A stretch of DNA of 64,000 nt, from positions 124,001 to 188,000 of the forward strand of contig BGZK01001212.1 of the NCBI GenBank assembly GCA_005406025.1, given 5' to 3'. Within the stretch, counting starts at the first letter, position 1. The number at the start of each line of letters is the position of its first letter. This document shows positions 21,982-34,280 of this stretch, piece after piece. The position numbers and the translations under genes were made by a program. The DNA is from Eumeta japonica (taxonomy: Eukaryota > Arthropoda > Insecta > Lepidoptera > Psychidae). The notes under the pieces were generated by a model. It worked only from the letters and a program-made list of their open reading frames with translations, made no database searches and was not told where the DNA came from.

Positions 21982-24900
21982 TAGGGGCGACGGCTTCTAA
22001 TAACTCGATTCTTATCGGCTTCCCTTTCATAAAATATTTAATATGCATAATTCATAAATAAATAAATTATTGCTTTTTAGTATACAGACACTTAAAATTA
22101 TTTTTAATTTTCAATAATTATTGTAAATAATATCCAGCCTTCTTACGTTAGTAACGTAATAAAGCCCTATATAAAAAACACTTCAAATAACTCGAAAGCA
22201 ACCGAGTTATTTAGACGACCAAATTCAGAATGTTCGCAATCGTCGTATTCAATGTGAAATGTTGAGTCTTCCATATTCAGTTGTATTATAGCGTTATGGC
22301 GACGCGAGCCTGCGGGTCGCAAGCCGCGGGCGAGCGGGGGAACGGAACCTTGGCAACTCGGTTGATCGCGAGTTTCGCTTCGACAACGAAATGACGCAAT
22401 TGTAATTCGTGTAACATAATTTCACCTTTAACGTGAACTCTTAGGTGTTATATTCGGTTGCGGATTCTTGTGTTATACATCATTATGTAAATAATAATGC
22501 GTTTCGATCAGCGGAGATTTCCGATTATACCCGAATAAAAAACGGTTTTGCATATAGCATCATTCCCGTGTCGAATTAAGTATAGAAGCGTTGTGAGTGT
22601 AATTGAATTTATATAATACGAGTTAGTGACACTAAGTTAGTGTAGTGGTATTTAAGACGAATTGATTGTTATTCTATTTATTCAGTAAGTGTTTTTCTAT
22701 TTTCGATTTTATAATGGCACTCTTAGCAATTGAATGCTGCACTACGGATTTTCTATTACAAAGCGAAAACTCCTTTTCAAAATTAACGTTTCAGCAAAAA
22801 CAGAAAATTATCGAGTTAGATCGTGCTAAACCTAATATGAAAATAGATTATAAACGTAAAGATGGTTTTTGTAAGCATTTCCACGTTTCACTTTACGAAA
22901 AATTTACTTGGTTGACTGGCAGTTGTAAGCATAATAGAATGTATTGTTTTCCTTGTTTATTATTTTCAAAATCAAGTAGCGTTTGGAGTAGTACAGGATT
23001 TGTAGATATAAATAATTTTACTAATTCCTCGAAAAACACTTACAAACTGAAAACATATTCGTAGTTCTTTAGCATTGCACGAATTTGGCATTAATAGAAT
23101 TGAAATTTCTTTAGGGAACTCTTTCGAGGCATATAAAAAAGTAGAACGAAACCGTAATTTAATGAAGCGATTTATAGACACCATCATTTTATTAGGAAGG
23201 CAAGAGCTATCGTTTCGCGGCCATGACGAAAAATTAACATCAGATAATCGCGGTAATTACATAGAAACTTTGTTGTTTTAAAACATATGATTCAGTATTA
23301 GATATGCATTTAGAGCAATGTTCCTCAACTCAGAACTCTGTGTTCTCTGGTCTCTCGAGCGATATTCAGAACGATTTAATAAAGTCCATAGCTCAGGTCA
23401 TTAGAGATGAAATTAAATCAGAAATTAACTTTGCGAAATTCGTGTCGGTTATAGCCGACGAAACACCTGATATTAGCCATCGAGAGCAAATGTCTGTCAT
23501 ATTCCGCTATTTGACTAAGACGGGGATCGAAGAGAGATTTGTAGGTTTTCGATGTTACTTTAGAACGTGGAGCAGATCAGTTATCGCAAAGTATATTAGA
23601 GGTCATAGATCAGTTTAATTGTAAAGAAAAATTAGTCGGTCAGTCGTATGATGGGGCCGCTGTGATGTCGGGTGCTCAGGGCGGCGTACAAACAAAAATT
23701 AAATTACAATGTCCAACGGCTGTCTTTATTCCTTGCTATGCTCACGTACTGAACTTAGTGTTATCTCGATCTTTAGAAAATATTCCAGACTTAAAACAAT
23801 TTTTCAGCCACATCAATTGCATAATTTTTTTTAATAAATCTACTAAACGTTCGGGTCTTTTAAGATTAACGTCAGATTGTCGTTTGCCTGGTGTTGCAGA
23901 AACTCGATGGCAGTATCATTCTCGTATTATTAATGTCATTTGTAACTGTAGATCCGACATAATACAAACATTTAATATAATTATAGAAAATCCGATGGAT
24001 TGGGATTCTGAATCAATTGCCATATCAGAAAGTTTGTTAATGAAATTAGAAGATAGGGAATTTTGCTTTTTGCATACTTTAGCTGCATAATTTGCAAGAA
24101 CAGATATTACTTTCGCTTTACTACAAAATAAACAGAGTGATATAGACGTCGTTATTCGCGAAGTTCAATCGCTATTAAATTGGTTTGAGAGTAATTTCAT
24201 TAATAAGTTTGACGAAATTTACGACAGTGTCACTGATATAAGTGAGCCTCCACGAAGACGCCGACGTCTATTTAGCTCAGAATCAGACTTAAAACGCGAG
24301 TATAAACGTATTTTCATCGAAATTGTAGATAATGTTAAAAATCAAATTCAAACCAGATATAGTTCACTAAGCAATTTGTCGTTTTAGATTTACTAAGTAA
24401 GTCGAAATATGATTTATTCGAACGTACATTTCCTGAGGATAAACTAAATAATTTAAATTTATTATTTCCTCGAATTTTGACATAAATGCATTAAAAATGA
24501 GTTAAAAGTATTATATTCGTCTCCCTCGCTTAAAGGATTAGATATGTACGAGTTATTTTTGCATTTACAAAAGATATCTTAAAGATACATTTCCTCAAAT
24601 TTTAAGCTTAAGTAATATCTGTTTAACCCTTCCGATAACAATTGCGGCCGCGGAACGATCTTTTCAGCTCTCAAACGCATTCATACGTACCTCAGGAATA
24701 GCCAGACAGAACAAAGGCTTTCAGATCTCGCGTTGTTATCTATAGAAAAACATTTACTGTTGCAAATCAAAAGTAAGCCAAATTTTTATGACTTGGTATT
24801 AGCTCATTTTCTCAAGAAAAATCGTAGATTACCACTAGAATTTAAATAGCTTTTTATCTCATTTAATTCATTTATCCACTGCGCTGCTATAAATTCGACT

Positions 24901-25139
24901 AAAGGAAACTACTTCATTAGCTTTTTCAAAGCTGCTTTTATGCATGCTCGAAGTCTTCCGTTTGTATTCTATCGTTGACTTCAAGTATGCCAAAAGTGGC
25001 GAATGAAATATCTCCGCGTTATACCAGAGGGCGTTACAGAGCTCGGTAAGTAATAGTTATATTTTTATTAATAATGTTTAATGTTGACAATTTTTTAAGA
25101 TTCGGCTTCCCTTTATATTTTTCTCACCCCTCGCCACTG
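21982..25139 (+). mobile_element. Complete but inactive hAT transposon (3158 bp)
   Basis: Flanked by identical 8-bp direct repeats CTACCTAT at 21974-21981 and 25140-25147, the hAT hallmark. The ends are imperfect inverted repeats: TAGGGGCGACGG at the left and, on the opposite strand at the right, CAGTGGCGAGGGG. Subterminal copies of tcggcttccctt are present near both ends (about 22016 and 25101). The inside carries a degraded transposase gene in plus orientation with a GC-rich leader (22290-22400). Both ends and the duplication are intact, so this is a whole insertion rather than a fragment. Confidence 0.95.
22714..24850 (+). pseudogene. hAT transposase pseudogene (ZMYM1/TTF-type)
   Basis: The decayed transposase of the surrounding hAT element, of the group related to vertebrate zinc finger MYM-type protein 1. 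The start chosen is the ATG at 22714 (MALLAIECC). An N-terminal TTF-type zinc-binding region shows DGFCKHFHVS and MYCFPCLLF. The catalytic RNase H-like part shows FVSVIADETPDIS with the first acidic residue, and SYDGAAVMSGAQGG followed by FIPCYAHVLNLVLS, the conserved C-x-A-H block. The C-terminal dimerisation region shows LPITIAAAERSFS and LSDLALLSIEKHLL and stops at 24849. Frameshifts lie near 23055, 23280, 23560 and 24390-24660. An in-frame stop is at 24088-24090, after which the same frame stays open for about 100 codons. At least five lesions mean no active product. Confidence 0.93.
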
Positions 25140-25147
25140 CTACCTAT

Positions 25148-28100
25148 ACAAAGAAAATAATTATTCACTTTATACGAAATACGAATACGAATTAAAAATC
25201 GATTATAAATCGCTTGAGAATCGCTATAGACCAGTTTTAGATTTGAGAGCGTAATTTTCGAATAATTGCGAAATCGCGATCCCTAACGATTTTTAAATTC
25301 AAATATGCGATTAAATTCTATTTTGATTAATTAGTGATTTCATTGTAAAGGCAACACTGTTAATAGAAAGACAATTAGCATTTCGAAATATCAACTTGCG
25401 TATTACTAAAATAATTTTAATATCATGCGAAATCAGAAATCGATTTCTTTTAAATAATAAGGCCGCGCATCGCCGCATACTTGCGGAATCCGACACGTGG
25501 TCATATCGCCGCGTGAAATGGGCTTCATGTAAATCAAAAGATCTTCAATTCGTAGGTATTGAAATTACACTTCAAATACGTCGTTAGTAAATTCTTTTCG
25601 ACATTACCAGCCTTTCTAACCATTTCACCCTTTCCACCATGCTGATTCACCTTGAGAAGAATGGGCAAGAAACTCAAGGGTTGCTCTTTTTACTCATCAA
25701 TACAATATATTGAGTAATTAATAATTTAATCGACATTTAACAATAATGTGAAGTAACCTGGTAGCCGAACAATTCAATTCATAGGCTTTTTTCGTTAAGA
25801 TATTCAGATACGGGGTAATAGCCCTTGCCATATAACTTTCTTTTAACGAAACATTTAAATTCTAAAAATGGCAAATTTTGAATTTGAACTAAAAAACAAC
25901 TTAACAACAATCAACACACATGTTAATACAGGTTAACATACGTTAACAATAAATTAAAAATACAAATTCGTTAATCTAAATATTAGTAATAATACTACTA
26001 ATAGTACTAACCACATGTCCTCATAAATTCGCAATAATTTTACAGTATATTTATATTATGCAATTATTACATTCCTCAGCCGCGGGAAGTCTCCTAAAAA
26101 AATCAATAGTTATTTTAATTTTCGCAATTTTTACATACAAGTCTATGCCTATAGTCAATGAAAAAACCTAATATGTACCTAAATTGTATAGGATTTGCGT
26201 AGCGCTTGCCCGCCACTAAGGCGGCACGTCCGGTTCGCTAGCTCAGCTCGCATTAATTGTATATTAACATCGACACTAAATTCGAAATGCTCTGCTTTGG
26301 ATAATAAGGAAGTAAATAATTATTTATTTGCTAATAGTCAGAAAAGACACGCACGAATTAATATGTTAATCAATATGTATAACTTTTATATTTGAATAAA
26401 CTGATCGTAATAAAAATTTAAAATCTTTGATCATTAAAATTTGTATTTTTTTCCGTCTACTATTCCGCTTCAAGTACACGGTGGATGTCGGGGCAAGTTA
26501 TCGTTTAAAACTTAGAAAAACATCGAACAATGGCACCATCCTCCTTTTGAAATCGCCGTAGTCGAGTAAAAATGGATTCCTATTTTAATTCTGACTCTAA
26601 AAGACATTCCACTTAATAAAAAAAGACTTCTATGAATTTAACATTATACATGAAAAAAAATATGCGAAATTTTATAATCAGAATTTTTATAATCAGAAGG
26701 TAAAATGTTAAGAATTGGATGGAAAATAAAGTCTAAACCAAAAAAATATTCTAGTTTTAAATTATTTTCAACTAATTTATCTAGTAAATTATAAATTCGT
26801 AGATTCTGAAAATGCTCTAGATTTAGAATCTCATCCTATTTCGAAGCAATCTATAATTTGCCAAATGCAAAAAATCATCTCTATCAGTTGCACATTTTTT
26901 TGCATTTAACAAACATGTTGCTGAAAAAAATAATGACCTTGAGGGTCATTAAGAATAAGCATAATTTTTAATATAATTTAAATATTAATGTTTCTCTTCC
27001 AAGAAAGTGTGAATTACAGACCTTACGTAAAAATGACCTAATTAGATTGACATGTCACTAAACTCATAACGTACAAAACAAACAATGTGGCTGCACATTA
27101 ATATCAACGGTAATTATAATAATTCACGCTTTAAATTACTCTTTGGTGCTGTGATTTGATTTCTTCTAACATATAGACAACACCTCGATTTTGGAACTCG
27201 CTTTTAGCGCGTTCAAATACTTAGATTATACATAAAATAACAAACACGTGGAGAGAATCGTCAATAATATCATAATATACCCATGATGTCGTTTGTTCAG
27301 TGCATACTTTAAGAATTCTTATAGATTAATTAATGTACTAAAACTTAAGTACATATGCAATTATTCTCAAAACTGTAGTTTCGTTTATATTTCACATGCA
27401 ACTGTAGTGCTGTTTACCGATCCATGACAACATTTACTTAATGAAAATTTCGATAAAAAAGATATGCTTTTACGATACCACGGCGAGAGATACATTGGTC
27501 CAATTCTTAGAGCGGAAATTACGTGGCGAGTGTGGCTTCTGAAGTAAACGAATTACGAAATAACACATTATTTATAAACTTATGTAGTGCTCCTTGAAGA
27601 GTTCACAGAATAATGCTTGATTCGATTAATAATATTCTTAGACGTCTACAGCTTATTTTAATTCATTATCTATTCCATTACTTTGCTAGTGGCCCAAGAC
27701 CATCAGCCGCGGAAATCTAGGATGGTGGGGATTACGGAGTTGAAGTAATGGTGGAGTATCTAATTCTAGCTTTCAACAAGTGTAAGAGAAATTGCTAAAG
27801 ACTAAATTCGGCCCATCTTACATGAAATAATGTAACATAGTACGAATGATATTTATCATTACGTAATTCTAATATGCCTGTCTCAGATAATAATTTATGG
27901 CGATTCATTAGTAAGAAAATAAAAACTATACATATAGATATTTACGATTTTAAACCGACTAATATGAATAAAAGCGTATTTCTTTGTGTACGTTGTAAGT
28001 CACCATGGGAACGACCTCCATGGCCTCTATCGGCTAATCTTAATATTAAATAACTCCTTCATTTGGTTAGTGTTATTAAGTTGTATCAAAAGCCCTGTCG

Positions 28101-30194
28101 TTTCGAATTTCTACTATAGTTAATTTTGTTTAAAACAGTAGAATTAATTAGATATCAAACATCATCTTATGATTTTTATACTACAACAGTTGTAATATCT
28201 CAACTGATTGTCACCTAAAGAATACTTCACTATTCAATTGTTTATTATTATAATGTTATTTATATCACATTATAGGAAGTAACATTACAAAATTCAATTC
28301 GTGATTTATGCGACATTGACGAATAAGCTCAGACATTTGTTGTATTTTATTATTCCTTTTAACGAAAACTAATTTAAAAATTGAAGGCGAGGTCGAAGGC
28401 GTTGGCAAATAGTATAATATTGATAAGCCCGGGCTGTGTAAACGTAATGTGTAAGCTTTAAAAGTAGTAAATAGAAATGTTTGCGGTATAATTCAATTAA
28501 AAAAAATAATACGACAATACTGTCTTCATCTGCCTCAAGTTGAAATTGAGTGATCTAGTGCAAGTTAATGACAACTCTAGTTTAGATATATGTAATAAAG
28601 AACCTAAGCATGTTCTTTCGTTTGAATATGATTTATCATATCATTTCGTTCCATAATGATACACGCGGATAACGTTTCTTAATTATGGATGAAGTGGCAT
28701 TTAAACGTTAACGTTCATAAATATTGATGGATTTATCTTTTGTTTTTAGTTTAGTTTATTTGAAAAATGTATGATAAGCCAAAACGGCCAGAACTTTTGG
28801 TATGACCTAATGTAATAAAATCACCGAAGTGGTTGGTTTGGTTAGTAGCATTTTAATTACCTCCTGTAATGGTGTTAGAGGGTTAAGTATACTATTTTAG
28901 TCATAAAGGGCAGTCTAGTTTTGGGCCCTACCTTGTAAGACTGTCATATACAGAGAAAAAATTGATGCATATCTGCTTCGATGGATGACTGGAGTTTATT
29001 CGTTAAGAATTATTTTCTTAAAATGTATGCAACAGGTGATATAAATATAGGCAAAGTAGGCACAAACGTATTTCTTATAATGCTGAAGGTGTGTATATAC
29101 TACTATTTATATATATTTATGTTGATTTGATGAAGTATATTGCATAAATCATGTTACATAAAATTTTAAAACTCCAAAGTCCACATTAAACGGTTTTCTA
29201 ACAATTGATAGCAGCAGTATTTAACACAATATCTATTGAAAGCTTCAAATATCTTCATTAAAAATAAAATGTTATGAAATGACCCTATCGAGGGTTCACA
29301 GATTGAGATTAAATGAAAGGAACCACGTATAACAGCAGAAAGTGTATGTTCAAAAATACAGAATCGCAATAGATCGCTACCGAATCAATTAGTCGCTTGT
29401 CGGCATCGCACTTGACTTGTTATTGCTCCAATCGCAAGAATAAAACTCAAACTTCTGCGCGCCATACTTCTCCATTTATACTTGCCGAATGGCCTCTCGA
29501 AATTCCTCGAATTATACAGAAAAATAACACGCAAACATGTAACATCCGACACGAACAAACAAGATTTATTGCCTTTCGAAAATTCCACCCCACAAAATAA
29601 ATTCCATTTAAAAATAATATTTCAATAATCATCAAAGGCGACGACCGGGACGAAGGTCGATGCTAGATGCGCAAGGTGCTTGTTTATTTACGGTATTCAA
29701 TTCTCGGATATATTTTTTTACAAGGAAATTATTTTACCTTTCTGTTTTTAACTTGCAAAAGCAGTTCGTAACAATATCCATAAATCAGTAATGGAAGAAA
29801 AATACATACATTCAATATGTTGAGTGAAGGAGCAACATAACGACTTCACTTTTTATTAACATCGATTTCGTTCCCCATCCAATACATTTACTGCGGGCTA
29901 CATATGAGTATCGATTCATATAGAGTAAACTCCAAAAAGTCCTATTTTTTTTACAGATTCTCCTTGAATAATATTAATGTCGACCTTCAAAGGGATAGCA
30001 AAAAATTTGATTTTAATTTGGTCGAACACAACGCCTTTGTAAATGTCTCTTTACAGTTAATTATTTTTATGAAAAATGTTATTGTTTAATGTTTAAAAAA
30101 TTATGTGTTCAGATAAATTACTACAACTAGAACTCGTTAAATAATTGGAACGGATGTTAACCACTTCCTCTTTAAATTCATGTCCGTTTTCTTT
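25148..30194. other. Long intergenic stretch, nothing firm
   Basis: Five kilobases of AT-rich DNA without a supported gene. At 25640-25720 'cttgagaagaatgggcaaga' followed by 'aactcaagggttgctctttt' resembles a common lepidopteran SINE-type sequence, but I could not define its ends. Several short frames (29385-29635 on both strands, 29904-30089) have no recognisable domain. Confidence 0.5.
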
Positions 30195-30530
30195 ATTTTT
30201 AGGGTTTCGTAATTAAAAAGGAAACCTTAGAAGACCACTTCGTTGTCTGTCGATTAAGAGCCTTTTTTGAATGCCTGCGTAAAGGTATTAAGTTTGATAA
30301 TATTAATATTACATATTTAGGTCTACGATCCCTCGAAGCTGTATAAAATCAAGGTTCAAAGTGAACTCAATCAAAAAATACAGCCAATTATGTCGCATAT
30401 TTTAACTCTTGCAAATAGATCAAATCATATAGCGTACTTTTCGTTAGCCTAGAATTATAAAATTTGGCAAGAAGCAAAGTTTCATGGAATAAATAAAGAA
30501 TAAATTGGTAAATTGCGAATTTCCGATTGT
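30195..30530 (+). repeat. Lepidopteran interspersed repeat, copy 2
   Basis: Same family as 1-340 and 42477-43130. It starts ttagggtttcgtaattaaaa and keeps ggaaaccttagaagaccactt, tgtctgtcgattaagagcc, tctacgatccctcgaagctg, aatacagccaattatgtcgc and gcaaatagatcaaatcatat in order. The copy is diverged and its 3' end is not clearly defined. Confidence 0.75.
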
Positions 30531-31495
30531 AGCACATTTTTTTATTATTATAAACTTATATTTGCATTTGGAGTATGAACAATGATGTAGATCATTTTAT
30601 CGTAGAACATTTTTTAACTTTATTCGTCTTTAATTTTTAAAACGCGTTTTCAAACATACATACAAACTCTTCAACTTTATGTATCACATAATTAAGTATA
30701 TCGTTCGCTATTTTCGTGTGATATTATACTGATAAATGTGGCTGCGACTATGCTTCTATTTTTTACGAATGGTATAGGATCAAATGGTGTGGACAACTGT
30801 GGCACTGGTCTGACTGGCTATCACGTACACAAAAAAAAAAAGTAGATGAGTAATGGTCATCCATTCATCTGTGATTATGCTAAAATAATGATGTCTACTA
30901 TTCGAGTCACTTTCAAACCTCTTCTTCATTTTGCGATATGCAGTTAAAGCTGAGTAGAGGCCTCATTCAGTATTCGCGTAAATGCGTCACAAACATTTGT
31001 CAAACGTGCGAAATGAAGTCGATCCCGGAACATTACGACGAGTGGCACTTAGTGCTTCGTGTCATGTGTGTGTCAAGTTTTTAATCACTCCACTGTTAAG
31101 AGGTCCCTTCTCGCAATCACTTGCGAGCGGTTTTGTAAACAAGTAAAAACCATTCCATACACCATGTCCGTCCATGAAAATGAACATGTCACTATTGTAC
31201 TTTTAGGTGGTAGTAAATCAGATGTTTATAATTTATATACAAATAAAACCAGGACCAAGGAACGTAAAATAATTTCAAGATATCAACAGTTTTATAAACC
31301 AATATTCGGATTCACATTTTCTCTCGATCAATAGGATACCAAGGTTCTAAAGTGGATATGAAACCATTATAAAGCGTCAGAATCTTTATTAATTTGATTT
31401 TGTACTGTCAACGTAAGTTTTGAAAATTATTTAGCAGAAAAAAAATATTTTCAACATTTAATACTCTAGTAATCATTATTTAATTTACTGAAAAG
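30531..31495. other. Intergenic, possible upstream part of a transposon gene
   Basis: A plus-strand frame at 31059-31334 could belong to the same decayed transposon gene as the DUF4218-like exon that follows, but no conserved motif was identified. Confidence 0.35.
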
Positions 31496-31505
31496 TTCCA
31501 TTACA

Positions 31506-31834
31506 GCTGACGATTTACAAGAAGCAGATGACTTATTGGAAATTATGTGGAAGAAATTCCTAAACCGGCTCAGATTAACTTATAATATGCATCAGCTTTT
31601 TACACTTAAAACTGTGTGTTGAGCGATGGGGACCATTGTCTATGACATCAGCTTTCCTGTTTGAAAATATGAATGGATTTATTGCCAGGATTGTTCATGG
31701 AACCACATCTAGGGCAAGAAATCGAACTTTAATCATTGCTCAAGGGGTTGAACTTCTGAAAAATCGTCTTACTGCATGCCATAATAATCAAGATGCAGAA
31801 ACAAATTATCAATTTGATAATTTGTTTCTTTATA
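31506..31834 (+). pseudogene. CACTA-type transposon protein fragment (DUF4218-like)
   Basis: After a plausible acceptor (ccattacag ending at 31505) the sequence reads TADDLQEADDLLEIMWKKF and then NMHQLFTLKTV. A frameshift near 31620 follows, then WGPLSMTSAFLFENMNGFI and ARIVHGTTSRARN with QGVELLKNRL. These blocks (the NxH-L pair, GPLW-SAF-FE-NG and the RxVHGT motif) match the DUF4218-like domain found beside EnSpm/CACTA transposases and their insect relatives. The domain function is unknown. The W expected after GPL is S. The frameshift and short length mark it as a remnant; the catalytic transposase region was not found nearby. Confidence 0.7.
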
Positions 31835-31839
31835 TAGTT

Positions 31840-32140
31840 GTTAGTTATATATATCATATATGATTAGCTATAATTATACAAAATTATATATAATCATATC
31901 TAAAATATCAGATTAAGTCTCACAAATTTTCATGAATTGAATATGTAGCTATGAAACAAAGTCATAAGATCTAATCATATCTGAGTATACCAACGTTTAT
32001 TTTAAGTTAAAGAATTATATCTCATATATAATTATATATAACTAACTATGTAAATCATATAAAAAAATTATACAGGTTTATATATTATATACTCATTTAG
32101 ATATGATTATATCTACTAATATATGATCATATCCAATCAT
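31840..32140. repeat. AT-rich palindromic repeat tract
   Basis: A 300-bp tract built almost entirely from variants of atatgattatat and its complement (catatatgat, aatcatatct, ataattatatata) with several short palindromes. It lies between the CACTA-type fragment and the mariner at 32192. It could be satellite-like sequence or expanded element DNA. Confidence 0.5.
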
Positions 32141-32191
32141 TTTTTCTGTTGATATCTTGTGTAAATCGTTAATTTCATGAGGTAAAGTATA

Positions 32192-33332
32192 CGCATTTTG
32201 ATGCGAGGGCTGCTATTTATGTACCCAAAACTGGCCACACACAGAACAATATTTAAAAAGTAATTACAACATTTAAATATGGAACTGCTTGGCTGTATAG
32301 TTTGTTTCATGTAGCTGTCAATTATTTCACCATTGTGGCGTCATTTTGAAAATTGCATATCTTTATCACCATGGATTTAACTCTTGAAAATTTTCGTGCG
32401 ATGTTTATTACGATTTTCGGCGTGAGCTAAATCAAAAACAGTGCATCAATCGACTCACTTCGACGTTTAGGGATGAAATACCATCAAAAACCACCACAGC
32501 GGTATGGTATAACAACACACATGTTGTTGTACCATAAAATATCGATGCTATGCGGGAATTAATAATGCAAGATCGTCATGTTACATATCGCGGGATTAAG
32601 ACGTCCCTCGGCATAAGTATGATGAACATATATAAGATTTTACACGAAAATTTGGCTGTAAAAAAAGTATACCTGTTGATCGGTGCAAAAAAATGATAAA
32701 GAAATACAATCATAGTGCGTCAAAAGCTGTTTATAATATCTACACAGGTTGATCTATGCATATGACCCCGAAACTAAACAACAGTCAACGGTTTGGGTGT
32801 TCCAAAATAAGCCGAACCCAAAAAAAGTGATTCTTGCCAAAAGCACTTTGAGGCAAATGATTGCCTGTTTTTTTTTGGTATTAATGGACATGTGATTGCA
32901 GTGCCACTAGAGAATCGTAGTAAGGTTAAATGGGAGTGGTACACGACCATTTGTTTGCCAGAAGTCTTTGAAGGAATAAGAAAAAACAACCGACAACGCA
33001 GAATCATTTTTCATCATGACAATGCTGTCACACGTCGGCCGAAAAATTGATTTCTATGAAAAAAGATTTCTATATATTCCCAAGCGTGAAGAATAAATTA
33101 CGTAGTTAAAGTTTTTAGAGCCGCGAAAAGGCCCTTGATGTATTCAAGATGCACGTTTTGGAGATATACCTCAATCAGAATGGAAAAAATGCTATTAAAA
33201 TTGGTTTCAACGTATGCCAAAGTGCATTGATCATTATGGCGAATATTTTGAAAAACAATAAACCATACTAATGATAGATGTTTGTTTCTTTTCATATTTT
33301 AGGCACTTCATAGCAGTCCTCGTTTATACCCG
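32192..33332 (+). mobile_element. Nearly full-length mariner (about 1.14 kb), inactive
   Basis: Imperfect terminal inverted repeats: left contains CGAGGGCTGCTAT (32204-32216) and right, on the opposite strand, CGAGGACTGCTAT (33310-33322). TA dinucleotides lie just outside at 32190-32191 and 33333-33334, consistent with the mariner TA duplication. The transposase gene between them runs left to right. The left leader (gctatttatgtaccc, ggccacac) is typical of the mariner lineage common in moths. The exact outer ends are approximate. Confidence 0.85.
32371..33261 (+). pseudogene. Mariner transposase pseudogene, copy d
   Basis: Encoded DDD-type transposase of the surrounding mariner, about 297 codons including the stop, somewhat short for the family. 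It starts MDLTLENFRAMF. Recognisable blocks follow in order: DEIPSKTTTAVWYN, the IYAYDPETKQQSTVWVFQ block, SKVKWEWYTTICLPEVFE, RRIIFHHDNAVT (second catalytic region), and after a gap FPSVKNKL with the closing EYFEKQ stop at 33259-33261. Frameshifts occur in the first 50 codons and around 32520-32760 and 32870. The block with the third catalytic aspartate (PYSPDLAP) is missing, apparently by deletion near 33040-33070. Not functional. Confidence 0.9.
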
Positions 33333-34280
33333 TATTACCTGCACGTCGAGTTGACAGTTATTTGATTTATATAAAGGGATGACGAATCTTTTCAAAAAAG
33401 ATCGATTTGAATTGCAAATTGATAAACCAATGAACAAAAAAAAATCGCGGTTCAAAAGAACAATTTCTGAAACATCGATTTTTTTTTGAGTATGTGTTGC
33501 GATTCGCTATTCGTAGCAGCATCCTAGGATGTAGAGTTCGCCTAGAGTACGCATCCGAATCATCGCCATTTTCGCCATCCCTAGTAGGGAAAGTCTGAAG
33601 ATGTAAACATAACGCCACATCAAGTAGTAATTCCAATTTTACGAAATTTTTTCCTCTATACTTATTTGAAAATCCCCTAAATTTCAACTAAAATAGTTTA
33701 AAATAAAATGTAAAGAAATTTTTAATAAATTAATTCAATTCAAATTGAATGAATGAATTCATTCAATTAATTTTATATCTTATTGCTTAATTAAATAAAT
33801 ATAAGCTTCAGAACCCTACATTGAGCATGGTCTCACATGTTCTTGGCCGGGTTTTAATTAGTGTAGTGTGGACGCTTGCCTGCAACATGCATTAACATGG
33901 GTGGGTAACTATACTTTTAGTTACAATCACTTTTTCAAATTGAACATTATAAAATTGCAAGTGACCTGATACTTGAAATTGTACGAGTTTAAATTGACCC
34001 TTTATTGAAAAGAAATATCTAGATACCAGTTTGTATAACATTTGGATCTGTTATCAAACATCATGCCACTTCATACAAATATAAAGACTATTTACTTTAT
34101 TAGTTTTAATGCCATTACAGAAAAATTATATAACTAAATAATACCTATTAACTGAATAACTTAACATATAATAAACAATATTTTAGGATAAAATCTGATA
34201 TATTTCACATCCACCCTTAAATCTTTTACACATAGACCAAAGGTTTTTTATTTAATTAGAGAGTACAGATTTATATTTTT
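33333..34280. other. Intergenic, nothing recognised
   Basis: AT-rich; includes a local palindromic run of 'attcaatt' and 'gaatgaatt' at 33725-33765. The minus-strand frame at 33367-33687 has no recognised domain. Confidence 0.5.

Noticed and set aside
29385..29635. Overlapping frames on both strands
   Set aside because: Mirror-image open frames without recognisable domains or codon bias.
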